Of a DNA stretch of 42,016 nt, positions 16,993-24,464 are shown piece after piece. Every line of letters begins with the position of its first letter. The stretch's first letter is position 1. Source of the stretch: Desulfobacterales bacterium (lineage in GTDB: Bacteria > Desulfobacterota > Desulfobulbia > Desulfobulbales > JAGXFP01). The notes under the pieces were generated by a model, which searched no databases, was not told where the DNA came from, and saw only the letters and a list, made by a program, of their open reading frames with translations. The stretch covers positions 1 through 42,016 of the forward strand of contig JAGXFP010000025.1 of the NCBI GenBank assembly GCA_024637225.1, written 5' to 3'. The translations under genes were made by a program, and so were the position numbers.

Positions 16993-17559
16993 TCAATTTT
17001 TGTAAACCTCACGCGGATCAAAGACCGGTTCACCCTTTACCGCGAACGAACCGTTTTTGACCTGCCTGAAAAAACAACCTCGGTAGCCCTTATGACAGGC
17101 GGCCCCGCCGATCTGCTCCACCCTGAATACCACGGTGTCCTCGTCACAATCAACCAGGATCTCTTTTATGATCTGGACATGCCCGGAACTCTCGCCCTTA
17201 AGCCACAACTTGTTCCGCGACCTGCTCCAGTAATGGGCCTTGCCAGTTGCAAGGGTCTTCAGCCACGACTCCTCGTTTATGTAAGCCAGCATCAGGACTT
17301 CGCCGCTCTGGTGATCCTGGACAATGGCCGGCAGCAGCCCATCCCCTTTGGCAAAATTAAGTTTATCCATAACTTTCTGACTATCCAAATCTTTCGAGTC
17401 GCCGGAGGCGTCCTTTTCAAAACGTTCCTCACGCTGCCGTTCACGGGTCATATAGTAGACGATACAGGACTCCCGAAACTTACAGTACTCCTCAAGATGG
17501 GTGCAGCCCCCCTCCTCCCGGCTCAGCTTCTTTTTATATTTTTCACAGTAAAGATCCAT
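16993..17559 (-). CDS. hisI: Phosphoribosyl-AMP cyclohydrolase (HisI) with a Cys-rich N-terminal extension
   Basis: HisI opens the purine ring of PR-AMP in the third step of histidine synthesis, a Zn and Mg dependent reaction. The enzyme domain (from about residue 62) carries [40 protein letters not shown] (DxDxD-like metal site) and [15 protein letters not shown] with the catalytic zinc cysteines. It is preceded by an extension with Cys at 5, 19, 26 and 32 ([23 protein letters not shown]) that HisI normally lacks. ATG 17559 is chosen for its AGGTG site; the open frame reaches 17664 through a palindromic element. HisE is not fused. The extension may bind zinc or an Fe-S cluster. Confidence 0.9.
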   Translation of the reverse strand: MDLYCEKYKKKLSREEGGCTHLEEYCKFRESCIVYYMTRERQREERFEKDASGDSKDLDSQKVMDKLNFAKGDGLLPAIVQDHQSGEVLMLAYINEESWLKTLATGKAHYWSRSRNKLWLKGESSGHVQIIKEILVDCDEDTVVFRVEQIGGAACHKGYRGCFFRQVKNGSFAVKGEPVFDPREVYKN

Positions 17560-17595
17560 GACACCTGACTCGAAATTCCTACAAAAAACCGTAGC

Positions 17596-17769
17596 TATCG
17601 AGTGTCTGACCGGAAATGCGGATTTTTGTCCGCGAACTAGAAGCAAGGATGTCGGAAAAAGCACCCTTAACAGGTATAAACTTTACGTACTTGGGTACGT
17701 GATCATTTTCCGGCTCTGCAGCGCCGAAGTTATCGGGCAAAAAGTCCATTTATGGACAAGCACTATCGA
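17596..17769. repeat. Palindromic element with ~31-bp imperfect inverted repeats
   Basis: Terminal arms lie at 17596-17627 and 17739-17769. Both have AAAAA, CATTT or a close variant, and CACT before TATCGA when read in matching orientation. An internal ACGTACTTGGGTACGT palindrome lies at 17687-17702. The element begins 37 bp upstream of the hisI start, between hisI and the divergent membrane gene at 18075, so it may carry or block promoters for both. Confidence 0.5.
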
Positions 17770-18074
17770 ACTCCGGCTCCGGCAGAATTAAGAGGTTGAA
17801 ATTATGACCATCCGCCCCGGATGTCAAGTCTTATTCCCTGTTCCCGGTTATTTCAGCCCCATGTATATTGCCGCTAATCAATCAGGTTCGGCAACGGGCA
17901 GTTGCAAAAATGCAAAATATAGTTATTTTAAACAGATTGAACTCAATTCAATGATCATCTGTCTCGCCAAGAGCCGCGAGGCAGACGGACGAGCCTCTCA
18001 ACCATTGGTTTACGTTGTCAAAATTAGCCTATTTTGACTTTTTTTGCGGAGTCACATATTCAACAAACTAAAAA
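17770..18074. other. Intergenic region, AT-rich, upstream of the small membrane gene
   Basis: No supported gene. A 77-codon ORF at 17804-18037 has an AGAGG-like ribosome binding site but no recognisable features. A TTGCAAAAATGCAAAA near-palindrome (about 17902-17917) may be a regulator site. No promoter could be fixed. Confidence 0.3.
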
Positions 18075-18302
18075 ATGTTCACTTTTCTTGATAAAACCAG
18101 CTATGCGCAACTGGCGGTGGTCGCGCTAATCCTGGGTCTGGCGCCCTTTACGCCGATCCCTCACCTGGCAGAAAAACTTATCATGCTAAGTGAAGGCCGG
18201 TTAGGCAAGGCCGTTGATATCTTCGATCTGTTCTTCCATCTTTTCCCGACCATCCTGCTGCTGATCAAGCTGGGCCGAAACCGCCGCCTTGAAAAGCAAT
18301 AA
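18075..18302 (+). CDS. Small two-helix membrane protein (75 aa)
   Basis: The protein has two hydrophobic stretches (about residues 12-28 and 49-66) separated by a charged loop with HLAEKLIML and DIFDLFFHLFP. The pattern LGLAPFTPIPHL...EKL...DIFDLFFH matches a family of small proteins in anaerobic proteobacteria that databases often call RND transporter, although it is far too short to be one. Its real role is unknown. It lies 40 bp before the SlyD-like gene and may be co-transcribed with it. Confidence 0.65.
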   Translation: MFTFLDKTSYAQLAVVALILGLAPFTPIPHLAEKLIMLSEGRLGKAVDIFDLFFHLFPTILLLIKLGRNRRLEKQ

Positions 18303-18342
18303 AAAACATTTAAAAACCTTTATCAGCCAAGAGGAAGTTATT

Positions 18343-18843
18343 ATGCGGACAGTCAAAACAGGAGATTACGTAGCAATTACCTATGAAGGGACCCTGGTGA
18401 ACGGCGAAGTGTTCGAGGCGGCGACCGAGGAAGCTCCTTTAGAATTCATGGTGGGCCAGGACACGGTTTTTCCCTCATTCGAAGAGGGCTTGCTCGGCAT
18501 GAAGCCGGGCGAAACCCGGACCATAACGGTAAGCCCTGAAGAGGCTTATGGCCCACGGATAGAAGAACTGGTCCAGACCTTCGACCGCAAGGTTTTCGGC
18601 GACCGGCTCGATCCGCAACCGGGAATGGTCGTCGGGATGACCGTCGAGCGGGACGGTCGGAATCAACAGGTGCCGGCCTCGATCGTAGCGGTGGAAAACG
18701 ATCGGGTCACCGTCGATTACAACCACCCCCTGGCCGGCGAGGAACTTCATTACCGAATCACCCTCCGAACCATTGCCGAACCTGAAAGGGACTCCAACCC
18801 AAACGGCTGCGGCTGCGAGAGCGCCGGCTGCGGCTGCAACTGA
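18343..18843 (+). CDS. FKBP-type peptidyl-prolyl isomerase, SlyD-like, with metal-binding tail
   Basis: This is a chaperone with prolyl isomerase activity. The 166-residue form starting at ATG 18343 (GAGGAAG upstream) is chosen because it begins at the usual N-terminus. The FKBP fold residues are visible (YEGTLVNGEVFEA, FPSFEEGLLGMKPGET, SPEEAYGP) with the insert-in-flap domain (FDRKVFGDRLDPQPGMVVGM) and NHPLAGEELHYRI. The tail NGCGCESAGCGCN has four cysteines like the metal-binding tail of SlyD, which donates nickel to hydrogenase maturation. thiD follows after 8 bp. Confidence 0.88.
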   Translation: MRTVKTGDYVAITYEGTLVNGEVFEAATEEAPLEFMVGQDTVFPSFEEGLLGMKPGETRTITVSPEEAYGPRIEELVQTFDRKVFGDRLDPQPGMVVGMTVERDGRNQQVPASIVAVENDRVTVDYNHPLAGEELHYRITLRTIAEPERDSNPNGCGCESAGCGCN

Positions 18844-18851
18844 CACCGGTC

Positions 18852-19670
18852 ATGGACTACGCTTCCCGGGCAATCCTCTCCATCGCCGGTTCGGACCCTT
18901 CGGGGGGCGCCGGCATCCAGGCCGACCTCAAGACTTTCGCTTCCCTGGGAGTATACGGCGGTGCGGCAATCAGCTGCCTGACCGTCCAGAATAGCCTGGG
19001 GGTCTATAGGATCCAGCCGGTCGCGGTCGAACTGATCAAGGAACAGATCAAGCAGGTCCTGGCCGATCTACCGGTCAGCCATATCAAGATCGGGATGCTC
19101 GGCACCCCGGCAGTGGCGGAAGCAGTTGCCCAATGCCTGACCGATTTCGACGGCACCGTGGTTTGCGATCCGGTTCTCAAGGCCTCTGGCGGCCGTGACT
19201 TGCTGAGCATGGAAGGGCAAAACGCTCTCACCAACCGGATTTTCGCCAATTCCACCGCGCTCACCCCCAACTTCGGGGAATTCCAGACCCTGACCGGTCT
19301 CGACAGTGACGACGACCAGGATATCGCCGCGGCATGTGCCGAAATATTTTCCCGCAATCAGCGCCTTGAAGCAATTATCGTCAAAGGCGGCCACCGCCGC
19401 GAAAATCTTGCCGCCGTCACCGATCTCCTTTTCCTGCGAGATGGCCCGAAGATCAGAACCGTCAAGGTCGAACGCGAACGGATCGAGACCCGAAACAGCC
19501 ACGGCACCGGCTGCACCTTCGCCTCGGCCCTCGCCGCCTATCACCTAAAAACCGGGGACTGGCAGCAGGCCTTCACCCTGGCCGGAAATTATGTCGGCAA
19601 ACTCCTGAGATTAAGCGCGGGCCGGAGAATGGGCCATGGCACCGGCCCCCTCTGGCATCATCTTTTATAA
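18852..19670 (+). CDS. thiD: Hydroxymethylpyrimidine/phosphomethylpyrimidine kinase (ThiD)
   Basis: ThiD phosphorylates HMP and HMP-P to HMP-PP for thiamine pyrophosphate synthesis. The 272-residue ribokinase-fold protein begins ILSIAGSDPSGGAGIQADLK, then TFASLGVYGGAAISCLT. The active-site motif is NSHGTGCTFASALAAY with the catalytic aspartate/glycine region. The gene follows the SlyD-like gene after 8 bp with no clear ribosome binding site, so translation is probably coupled. No other thi genes lie here. Confidence 0.93.
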   Translation: MDYASRAILSIAGSDPSGGAGIQADLKTFASLGVYGGAAISCLTVQNSLGVYRIQPVAVELIKEQIKQVLADLPVSHIKIGMLGTPAVAEAVAQCLTDFDGTVVCDPVLKASGGRDLLSMEGQNALTNRIFANSTALTPNFGEFQTLTGLDSDDDQDIAAACAEIFSRNQRLEAIIVKGGHRRENLAAVTDLLFLRDGPKIRTVKVERERIETRNSHGTGCTFASALAAYHLKTGDWQQAFTLAGNYVGKLLRLSAGRRMGHGTGPLWHHLL

Positions 19671-19759
19671 CCGCCGGCAAACAACCAACTCTTTCGAGAC
19701 CGCTACATGGAGCCGCCGCCCAGGCGTGGATGACGGGGGTGGGGAGCGCCTTCCTTTAC

Positions 19760-19979
19760 CCTAAATCCGTGAGCGTTCGAGAACGGTGCAGATGCAAGGC
19801 GGCAACGATATTGATATATACTAATGGTATGTCAACGAGTTGCCAACGCGCAGATGCGCCGTTATCGGGCGCCCCGCAGGGCGGCAGGGTGAACCATGGC
19901 AATACAGGGAAAAACGATTATCTCATGTAATTACAAACTGATAAAGTGACATTATCCTTGAAGCCGTCACGGATTCAGG
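19760..19979. repeat. 220-bp palindromic element, family A copy
   Basis: It starts CCTAAATCCGTGAGCGTTCG and ends CCGTCACGGATTCAGG, so the ends form an imperfect inverted repeat. The interior has GATGCAAGGCGGCAAC, a pair TTGATATA/TGTCAA, GCAGATGCGCCGTTATC and a GGGCGCCCCGCAGGGCG stem. The copy at 24206-24425 has exactly the same length. It ends 1 bp from the stop codon of the zinc-ribbon gene on the minus strand (19981-19983). Confidence 0.8.
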
Positions 19980-19980
19980 T

Positions 19981-20193
19981 TTACATCATCCGGACCCGGC
20001 CGCAGTCGGGACAAATCCAGGTAGGGCCGTTACTGATCCCCCAAAGGTTCTCCTTGAAACAGTCGTCGCAGATCTGAAAGCCGCACGGACAGTTCCAGCA
20101 GAAGGGCAACACCTTCCGGCAGCAATGACATTGGAACTCTTTTCTGCCCCGCCGCCGCCGGGAATATGATTTCTTTTCGTCGGAATCTTTCAT
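19981..20193 (-). CDS. Small zinc-ribbon-like protein (70 aa)
   Basis: A basic N-terminus (YSRRRRGRK) precedes nine cysteines arranged as QCHCCRK, FCWNCPCG, CDDCF and ICPDCGR. The CxxC pairs should bind two zinc ions. It is probably a small nucleic-acid or protein adaptor; no function can be named. The palindromic element at 19760-19979 begins immediately after its stop codon. Confidence 0.65.
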   Translation of the reverse strand: MKDSDEKKSYSRRRRGRKEFQCHCCRKVLPFCWNCPCGFQICDDCFKENLWGISNGPTWICPDCGRVRMM

Positions 20194-20527
20194 GGATGAA
20201 AATCGAACTTTTGGTTTAGCATTTGGTGACTTTTGTGCTTTGCCAAAATCAATCCTTACTTATATACCGCCCCTGAAATATTACTAGGGTTTCGTTGCAA
20301 TAAACCTGAAAGCCGTGACGGCTATCGGGAAGCTTGTCTTTATCATCCAGCAAATCACTTATCTGTCCGTGATCCCGGTGGAGAAATTGCGGAGCGCCGC
20401 CTTCCGGGCCGTTTGATAACGATTCAGGATAAAAAAGGGATTTCGGAAATTTTAACGGTCGGTTCAGGCAAAGCAACACCGCCAGACGGAATCCTGACCG
20501 GCCGGCATGGAATTTCTTGGGTAATTA
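20194..20527. other. Intergenic region with degenerate palindromic sequence
   Basis: The region shows GC-rich inverted stretches (for example GAAAGCCGTGACGGCT at 20307) and an ending reminiscent of the family A element (CGATTCAGG at 20420). It may be a decayed copy. No gene is supported; the ORFs here have no recognisable protein features. Confidence 0.3.
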
Positions 20528-20962
20528 TCAGACGATTCCCAGTCGCTCGGCCTCTTTCTGTTCGCGGATCTTGCAGGCCCTCTGGAAAGCACCGATCCTG
20601 CCGTGCCTGTTAATCGAAACCGAAGTCTTGCCGGGCTTGCCTTCCTGATTGACCCAGCTGATAAAATAACAGTTGAGTTTCTCGTCGTGTCTGACCCCGA
20701 CCACCCCGGTGTTGGTCGTGCACTTGGTGACGATATGCTTGTCGGTGGGGGGTTTGCCGATCTTTTTCCTGGTGTGATCCCGCCAGGCGACGGCCGCCAG
20801 CAGGGCCGAGTTTCTGCCCCCGCTTTTTTTATCGGAAAAGAATTTACTATGGTTTTTGCCGTGAAACCTGACCCGGACGTACCAGCCGTGCGACCGTTTC
20901 GACTCCTGGTCGATCCGGGCGATATCCTTATGCTTCGATACCGTTTCTCCTCTAGTTGCCAT
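20528..20962 (-). CDS. AP2/ERF-domain protein (bacterial type, 144 aa)
   Basis: The protein contains two AP2-like segments: IARIDQESKRSHGWYVRVRF...FFSDKKSGGRNSALLAAVAW (about residues 13-60) and TGVVGVRHDEKLNCYFISWV...KTSVSINRHG (about 85-125). AP2 domains are DNA-binding folds best known in plants; the bacterial and phage versions usually accompany HNH homing endonucleases, though no HNH motif is present here. It is probably a DNA-binding protein from a mobile source. ATG 20962 is chosen; the longer frame (20983) is possible. Upstream, no promoter could be fixed. Confidence 0.7.
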   Translation of the reverse strand: MATRGETVSKHKDIARIDQESKRSHGWYVRVRFHGKNHSKFFSDKKSGGRNSALLAAVAWRDHTRKKIGKPPTDKHIVTKCTTNTGVVGVRHDEKLNCYFISWVNQEGKPGKTSVSINRHGRIGAFQRACKIREQKEAERLGIV

Positions 20963-20983
20963 AACCGACCCCGCTTCTCTCAA

Positions 20984-21351
20984 GTACCCCCCTGTAAAAA
21001 AATTTCTCTCTTCTTATTATGATATGCACAGAACCAAGGATATTCCCAGTATTTTCAATGATAGGAGTCCGGCTTCACTCTTACTGGTCCTGGATTATCG
21101 AGAAATATACCGGACATGAGCATGGGATGAGATCGAAGCAGCTGCCAGGAAAAGGCGGGGATATGTGATCGGGGAGTCAATATTTCATCGCCATGCCAAT
21201 GGCGATTGCGCGTAAGCTATCAGGGCAACACCTCGCAAAAAAACAAAAAGCGAGGGCCTGGCCGATTATGAACCGAAGGCAGGCGGCAATCTACGTTCGC
21301 CTCTTTAAATTCTGGGAAAACCACAAATCTCTTTAAGCCTCGAATCGCCAA
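20984..21351. other. Intergenic region with two hairpins
   Basis: ATCGCCAT and ATGGCGAT form an 8-bp stem with a 4-base loop (21187-21206). CCTCGC (21231-21236) and GCGAGG (21250-21255) form a stem around an A-rich 13-base loop. Neither is followed by a strong T-run. They may mark transcript ends of pyrF on the minus strand. No gene is supported. Confidence 0.4.
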
Positions 21352-22065
21352 TTACCCCAAGGCCTTGGCAATATCGGCCTGCATGGACTCGATAACCGCG
21401 ATCGGATCCGGCGCCCTGCTGATCGGGCGACCGACAACTACGTGGTCCGCCCCGTTGGCCAGAGCCCGGCCGGCGGTCATTATCCTGGTCTGGTCATCGC
21501 TGCCGTCCATAACATTGGCGCCCGGTCTGATCCCCGGGGTGACCAGCAGCAGGCGGTCACCCAACTCGCCGCGAATTCTTTTCGCTTCCAGGCCGGAGGA
21601 GACCACCCCGTCACAACCCAGCTCCAGGGCGCGTCGCGCCCGATAAAGAACCAGATCCTCAATGGACTGGGTCATCCCCATGGCCCGCAGGTCAGCCTCG
21701 CCGAAACTGGTCAGGACGGTCACGGCCAGAAGCCTGAGATTCCCTTTTTCCTCCAGGGCTCCTTGAATGATCGCATCGTTGCCGTGGATAGTCGCCAGGG
21801 ACACCCCTCGGTCCCTGATCTGGGCCACCGCCTGCTTAACGGTTTCGGGGATATCGAAAAACTTGAGATCAAGCATTACCTTGTGGCCGCGATCCACCAG
21901 CCAGTCCACCGTTTCGAACCAGCCCGCCATGAACAACTGGAGACCAACCTTGTAAAAACCGAGACGGGCCTCGGTTTTCTTGACCAGCTCCCGGGCCTGG
22001 GCCGGACTTTCTACATCGAGGGCCAGGATGATCCGGTCACGTAAATCTATGTCCTTTACCGCCAT
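21352..22065 (-). CDS. pyrF: Orotidine 5'-phosphate decarboxylase (PyrF)
   Basis: PyrF decarboxylates OMP to UMP, the last step of de novo UMP synthesis. It has 237 residues from ATG 22065, where AGGAGA lies nearby, and starts at the usual N-terminus. Catalytic motif MLDLKFFDIPETV (Asp-x-Lys-x-x-Asp) is clear, with RDRIILALDV and LLLVTPGIRPGA. Downstream of lptC by 88 bp in the same direction, it seems to be the distal gene of the kds-lptC cluster. Confidence 0.95.
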   Translation of the reverse strand: MAVKDIDLRDRIILALDVESPAQARELVKKTEARLGFYKVGLQLFMAGWFETVDWLVDRGHKVMLDLKFFDIPETVKQAVAQIRDRGVSLATIHGNDAIIQGALEEKGNLRLLAVTVLTSFGEADLRAMGMTQSIEDLVLYRARRALELGCDGVVSSGLEAKRIRGELGDRLLLVTPGIRPGANVMDGSDDQTRIMTAGRALANGADHVVVGRPISRAPDPIAVIESMQADIAKALG

Positions 22066-22153
22066 CACATTTCTCCTGAAAGGGGGGAAGATATCCGGAT
22101 AAATCTGGTTCACATTAGTCGGGGAATGGGAAAAGCCCTGGCAACCCGTCGGG

Positions 22154-22714
22154 TCAGTTCAAATCTACCTTGACCCCGCCGCCGATCCTGAGCCGGCCGT
22201 CGACCAGATCGTAAAATAGATTGTTGCCGGCGACGCGCAGATTGTCGCCGGTCAACAGGACGGCCTCGGCGGTTTTGACCTTGCGGTATTTAACCAGATA
22301 TCGCAGGGCCTCGGTCCGCATCTCACGACCCTCCGGGGTTTGCACCAGAACATCATCGATTACGGTGATGATCTCCTGGCCGGTATGGTAGAAGGCCTCG
22401 CCACCGCTCAAAAAGGCCGAGCGGCCGTCGGAGTCGAACAACTGCGCCTCGATTTTCTCCATCTCCAGGACATCCTCATGGATACCGCTGTTAATCCTGG
22501 CTGCATTGAGAATCATCTCCTCGCGGCCTTGCCGGTACTGACTCAAAACCACCTGCTCCATAACAAAACTCTTTAAATGACTGATATCCTGAGGAGGAGG
22601 CACGTCGAAATCGCCGCGGGGTTCAAGGAGCGCCCCGGCCATGGGCCACCACAGGGGAGCGCTGAACATGGCCAGAAGGGGCAGAAACCAGATAAAATCT
22701 CTCTTAAGATTCAT
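22154..22714 (-). CDS. lptC: LPS export protein LptC
   Basis: LptC receives LPS from the LptB2FG transporter and hands it to the LptA bridge. The 186-residue protein has an N-terminal transmembrane anchor (WFLPLLAMFSAPLWWPMAG) and a periplasmic beta-jellyroll with the LptC-type repeats (EMEKIEAQLFDSDGRSAFLSGG, TEALRYLVKYRKVKTAEAV, LLTGDNLRVAGNNLFYDL). Its start overlaps kdsC by 11 bp. The usual partners lptA and lptB are not next to it; pyrF follows instead. Confidence 0.85.
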   Translation of the reverse strand: MNLKRDFIWFLPLLAMFSAPLWWPMAGALLEPRGDFDVPPPQDISHLKSFVMEQVVLSQYRQGREEMILNAARINSGIHEDVLEMEKIEAQLFDSDGRSAFLSGGEAFYHTGQEIITVIDDVLVQTPEGREMRTEALRYLVKYRKVKTAEAVLLTGDNLRVAGNNLFYDLVDGRLRIGGGVKVDLN

Positions 22715-23348
22715 GGTCTAGATAATGTTTAAGAAGCTCATCGCGCTTGCCGAGCGCTTCGACAAGCAAATCGCAGACTTCGCGGACCGCTCCTCTCCCC
22801 CCTGGCTGGCCGGTCACGTAATGGGCAATTTCGCGCACTTCAGGGGCCGCGTCGGCGACCGCCACCGCCATGCCGACCCGGGTCATTACCGGCAGATCGA
22901 GCCAGTCATCGCCCACATAGGCGACCTGATCCGGAGTCAAATCGAGTTCGGCAATAATCTTCTCGTAGACCTGACGCTTGGCTCCGGCTCCCTGGTAGAG
23001 CAGTTCGATGCCCAGGTTTTCGGCGCGGCGTCGGACCACCTCTGAACTGCGGGCGGTAATGATCCCCACTTCGACCCCCGCTTCCTGCAGCAGCCTGATC
23101 CCCAATCCGTCCCTAGTGCTGAACCCTTTGGTCTCGACTCCGTCCGGCAGGTAAACGATAATGCTGTCGGTCAGTACCCCGTCAACATCGAGAAGCAAAA
23201 GCCTGATCCGGGCCGCCCTTTCGAGATTGGCCCGCCAGGCGTAACTCCGCTGATCCTGACGATTGCGGACTTCGGCCCGCTCCCGCAACCCCTGGGTCAC
23301 TTCACAATCGGAGGGGTAGTCCTTGCCGCCGGATCCGCAATGGCCCAT
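22704..23348 (-). CDS. kdsC: 3-deoxy-D-manno-octulosonate 8-phosphate phosphatase (KdsC)
   Basis: KdsC removes the phosphate from Kdo-8-P to give Kdo for LPS inner core. The HAD fold shows DVDGVLTD with the nucleophile Asp, TRDGLGIRLL, ITARSSEVV and YVGDDWLDLPVM. The 214 residues include a ~35-residue N-terminal extension before RIRLLLLDVDG, so the true start may be later. It lies 2 bp after kdsA and overlaps lptC. Confidence 0.9.
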   Translation of the reverse strand: MGHCGSGGKDYPSDCEVTQGLRERAEVRNRQDQRSYAWRANLERAARIRLLLLDVDGVLTDSIIVYLPDGVETKGFSTRDGLGIRLLQEAGVEVGIITARSSEVVRRRAENLGIELLYQGAGAKRQVYEKIIAELDLTPDQVAYVGDDWLDLPVMTRVGMAVAVADAAPEVREIAHYVTGQPGGRGAVREVCDLLVEALGKRDELLKHYLDHES

Positions 23349-23350
23349 GT

Positions 23351-24187
23351 TCAGCCGACCCCCACATAAGGTTTCGCGGCCCGGTGGATCGCCATTATAC
23401 TTTCCAGCAAAGGTTCCATCTCATCGAGGGGCCAGGAGTTGGGCCCGTCGCAGAGAGAATTGTCGGGATCGGGATGCACTTCCATGAAGAGGCCGTCGAT
23501 GCCGGCCGCCACCGCCGCCCTGGCCAGAAAAGGAATGAACTCCCGCTGGCCGCCGGAACTGCCGCCGGCGCCGCCGGGCAATTGCACGCTGTGGGTGGCA
23601 TCGTAGATCACCGGACATCCCATGGAACGCATCACCGGAAAAGAACGCATATCGACAACCAGATTGTTGTAGCCCAGCATGGCACCGCGTTCGGTCAGCA
23701 GCAGATTGCGGTTGCCGCTCCACTTGATCTTGCTGACCGCGTGTTTCATATCCCACGGCGACAGAAACTGCCCTTTTTTGAGGCTGACCGGTTTGCCGGA
23801 CTTGCCGACGGCTACCAGCAAATCGGTCTGCCGGCACAGGAATGCCGGAATCTGGATAATATCCAACACTTCCGCTGCCTGCTCAACCTGATCGACCCCA
23901 TGGATATCGGAAATGATCGGCACTCCGACCTTCTTCCTGACCCGGGCCATGATCTCCAGCCCCTTGTCGATCCCCGGCCCCCGGAACGAGTCAAGGGAAG
24001 TCCGGTTGGCCTTGTCGAAGGAGGTCTTGAATACATAAGACATCCCCAGCCTGGCGCAGATCTCCTTGAGGGTTCCGGCCACTTCCATCGCCATTTCCTC
24101 GGATTCCAGCACACAAGGGCCGGCAATCAATAAAAAAGGCCGACCGGGGCCGACCTCAAAAAAACCTTTGACCTTGACTATATCCAT
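23351..24187 (-). CDS. kdsA: 3-deoxy-8-phosphooctulonate synthase (KdsA)
   Basis: KdsA condenses PEP with arabinose 5-phosphate to form Kdo-8-P for LPS. The TIM-barrel protein has 278 residues, with GPCVLESEEMAMEVA, FKTSFDKANRTS, IISDIHGVDQVEQAAEV, IPAFLCRQTDLL and DATHSVQLPGG. AGGAGAA lies 6 bases before the ATG. The 220-bp palindromic element begins 18 bp upstream of this start, so the promoter of kdsA-kdsC-lptC must lie in or beyond it. The last part, PLDEMEPLL, is typical. Confidence 0.95.
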   Translation of the reverse strand: MDIVKVKGFFEVGPGRPFLLIAGPCVLESEEMAMEVAGTLKEICARLGMSYVFKTSFDKANRTSLDSFRGPGIDKGLEIMARVRKKVGVPIISDIHGVDQVEQAAEVLDIIQIPAFLCRQTDLLVAVGKSGKPVSLKKGQFLSPWDMKHAVSKIKWSGNRNLLLTERGAMLGYNNLVVDMRSFPVMRSMGCPVIYDATHSVQLPGGAGGSSGGQREFIPFLARAAVAAGIDGLFMEVHPDPDNSLCDGPNSWPLDEMEPLLESIMAIHRAAKPYVGVG

Positions 24188-24205
24188 TTGCTTCTCCTGT
24201 CAAAT

Positions 24206-24425
24206 CCTGAATCCGTGAGCGTTCGAGAGCGGTGCAGATGCAAGGCGGCAACTATGTTGATAATACTGATGGTATATCAACGAGTTGCCTACGTCGCAGA
24301 TGCGCCGTTATCGGGCGCCCCGCAGGGCGGCGGATATATTCCAGCCACCACGGATCACTATCTATATTTAACATAAGAACAATCATATATCGTGAATCAA
24401 TGCACTAAGCCGTCATCGATTCAGG
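24206..24425. repeat. 220-bp palindromic element, family A copy, upstream of kdsA
   Basis: It starts CCTGAATCCGTGAGCGTTCG and ends CCGTCATCGATTCAGG, and shares the interior GATGCAAGGCGGCAAC, GTTGATAATACTGATGG, TATATCAACGAGTTGCC and GCAGATGCGCCGTTATC with the copy at 19760-19979. It lies between the pyrG terminator and the kdsA ribosome binding site, so it forms the 5' leader of the kdsA operon. Confidence 0.85.
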
Positions 24426-24430
24426 TAAAT

Positions 24431-24458
24431 AAAAAACCGCTCTTCAGCACCGCTGAAG
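24431..24458 (-). terminator. Rho-independent terminator of pyrG
   Basis: On the minus strand CTTCAGC-GGT-GCTGAAG forms a 7-bp stem (24458-24442), followed shortly by GCGGTTTTTTATTT. It lies directly after the pyrG stop codon, so pyrG and kdsA are separate transcription units. Confidence 0.8.
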
Positions 24459-24464
24459 CCGTCA

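Noticed and set aside
17804-18037. 77-codon plus-strand ORF with a fair ribosome binding site
   Set aside because: No protein features and composition like intergenic DNA; kept only as intergenic.
19760-19979. Integron attC site or second CRISPR
   Set aside because: No integrase, no R'/R'' core sites and no periodic spacing; the ends match a dispersed palindromic element instead.
20233-20613. Plus-strand ORF overlapping the AP2 gene end
   Set aside because: No motif, and it runs antisense into a better supported gene.
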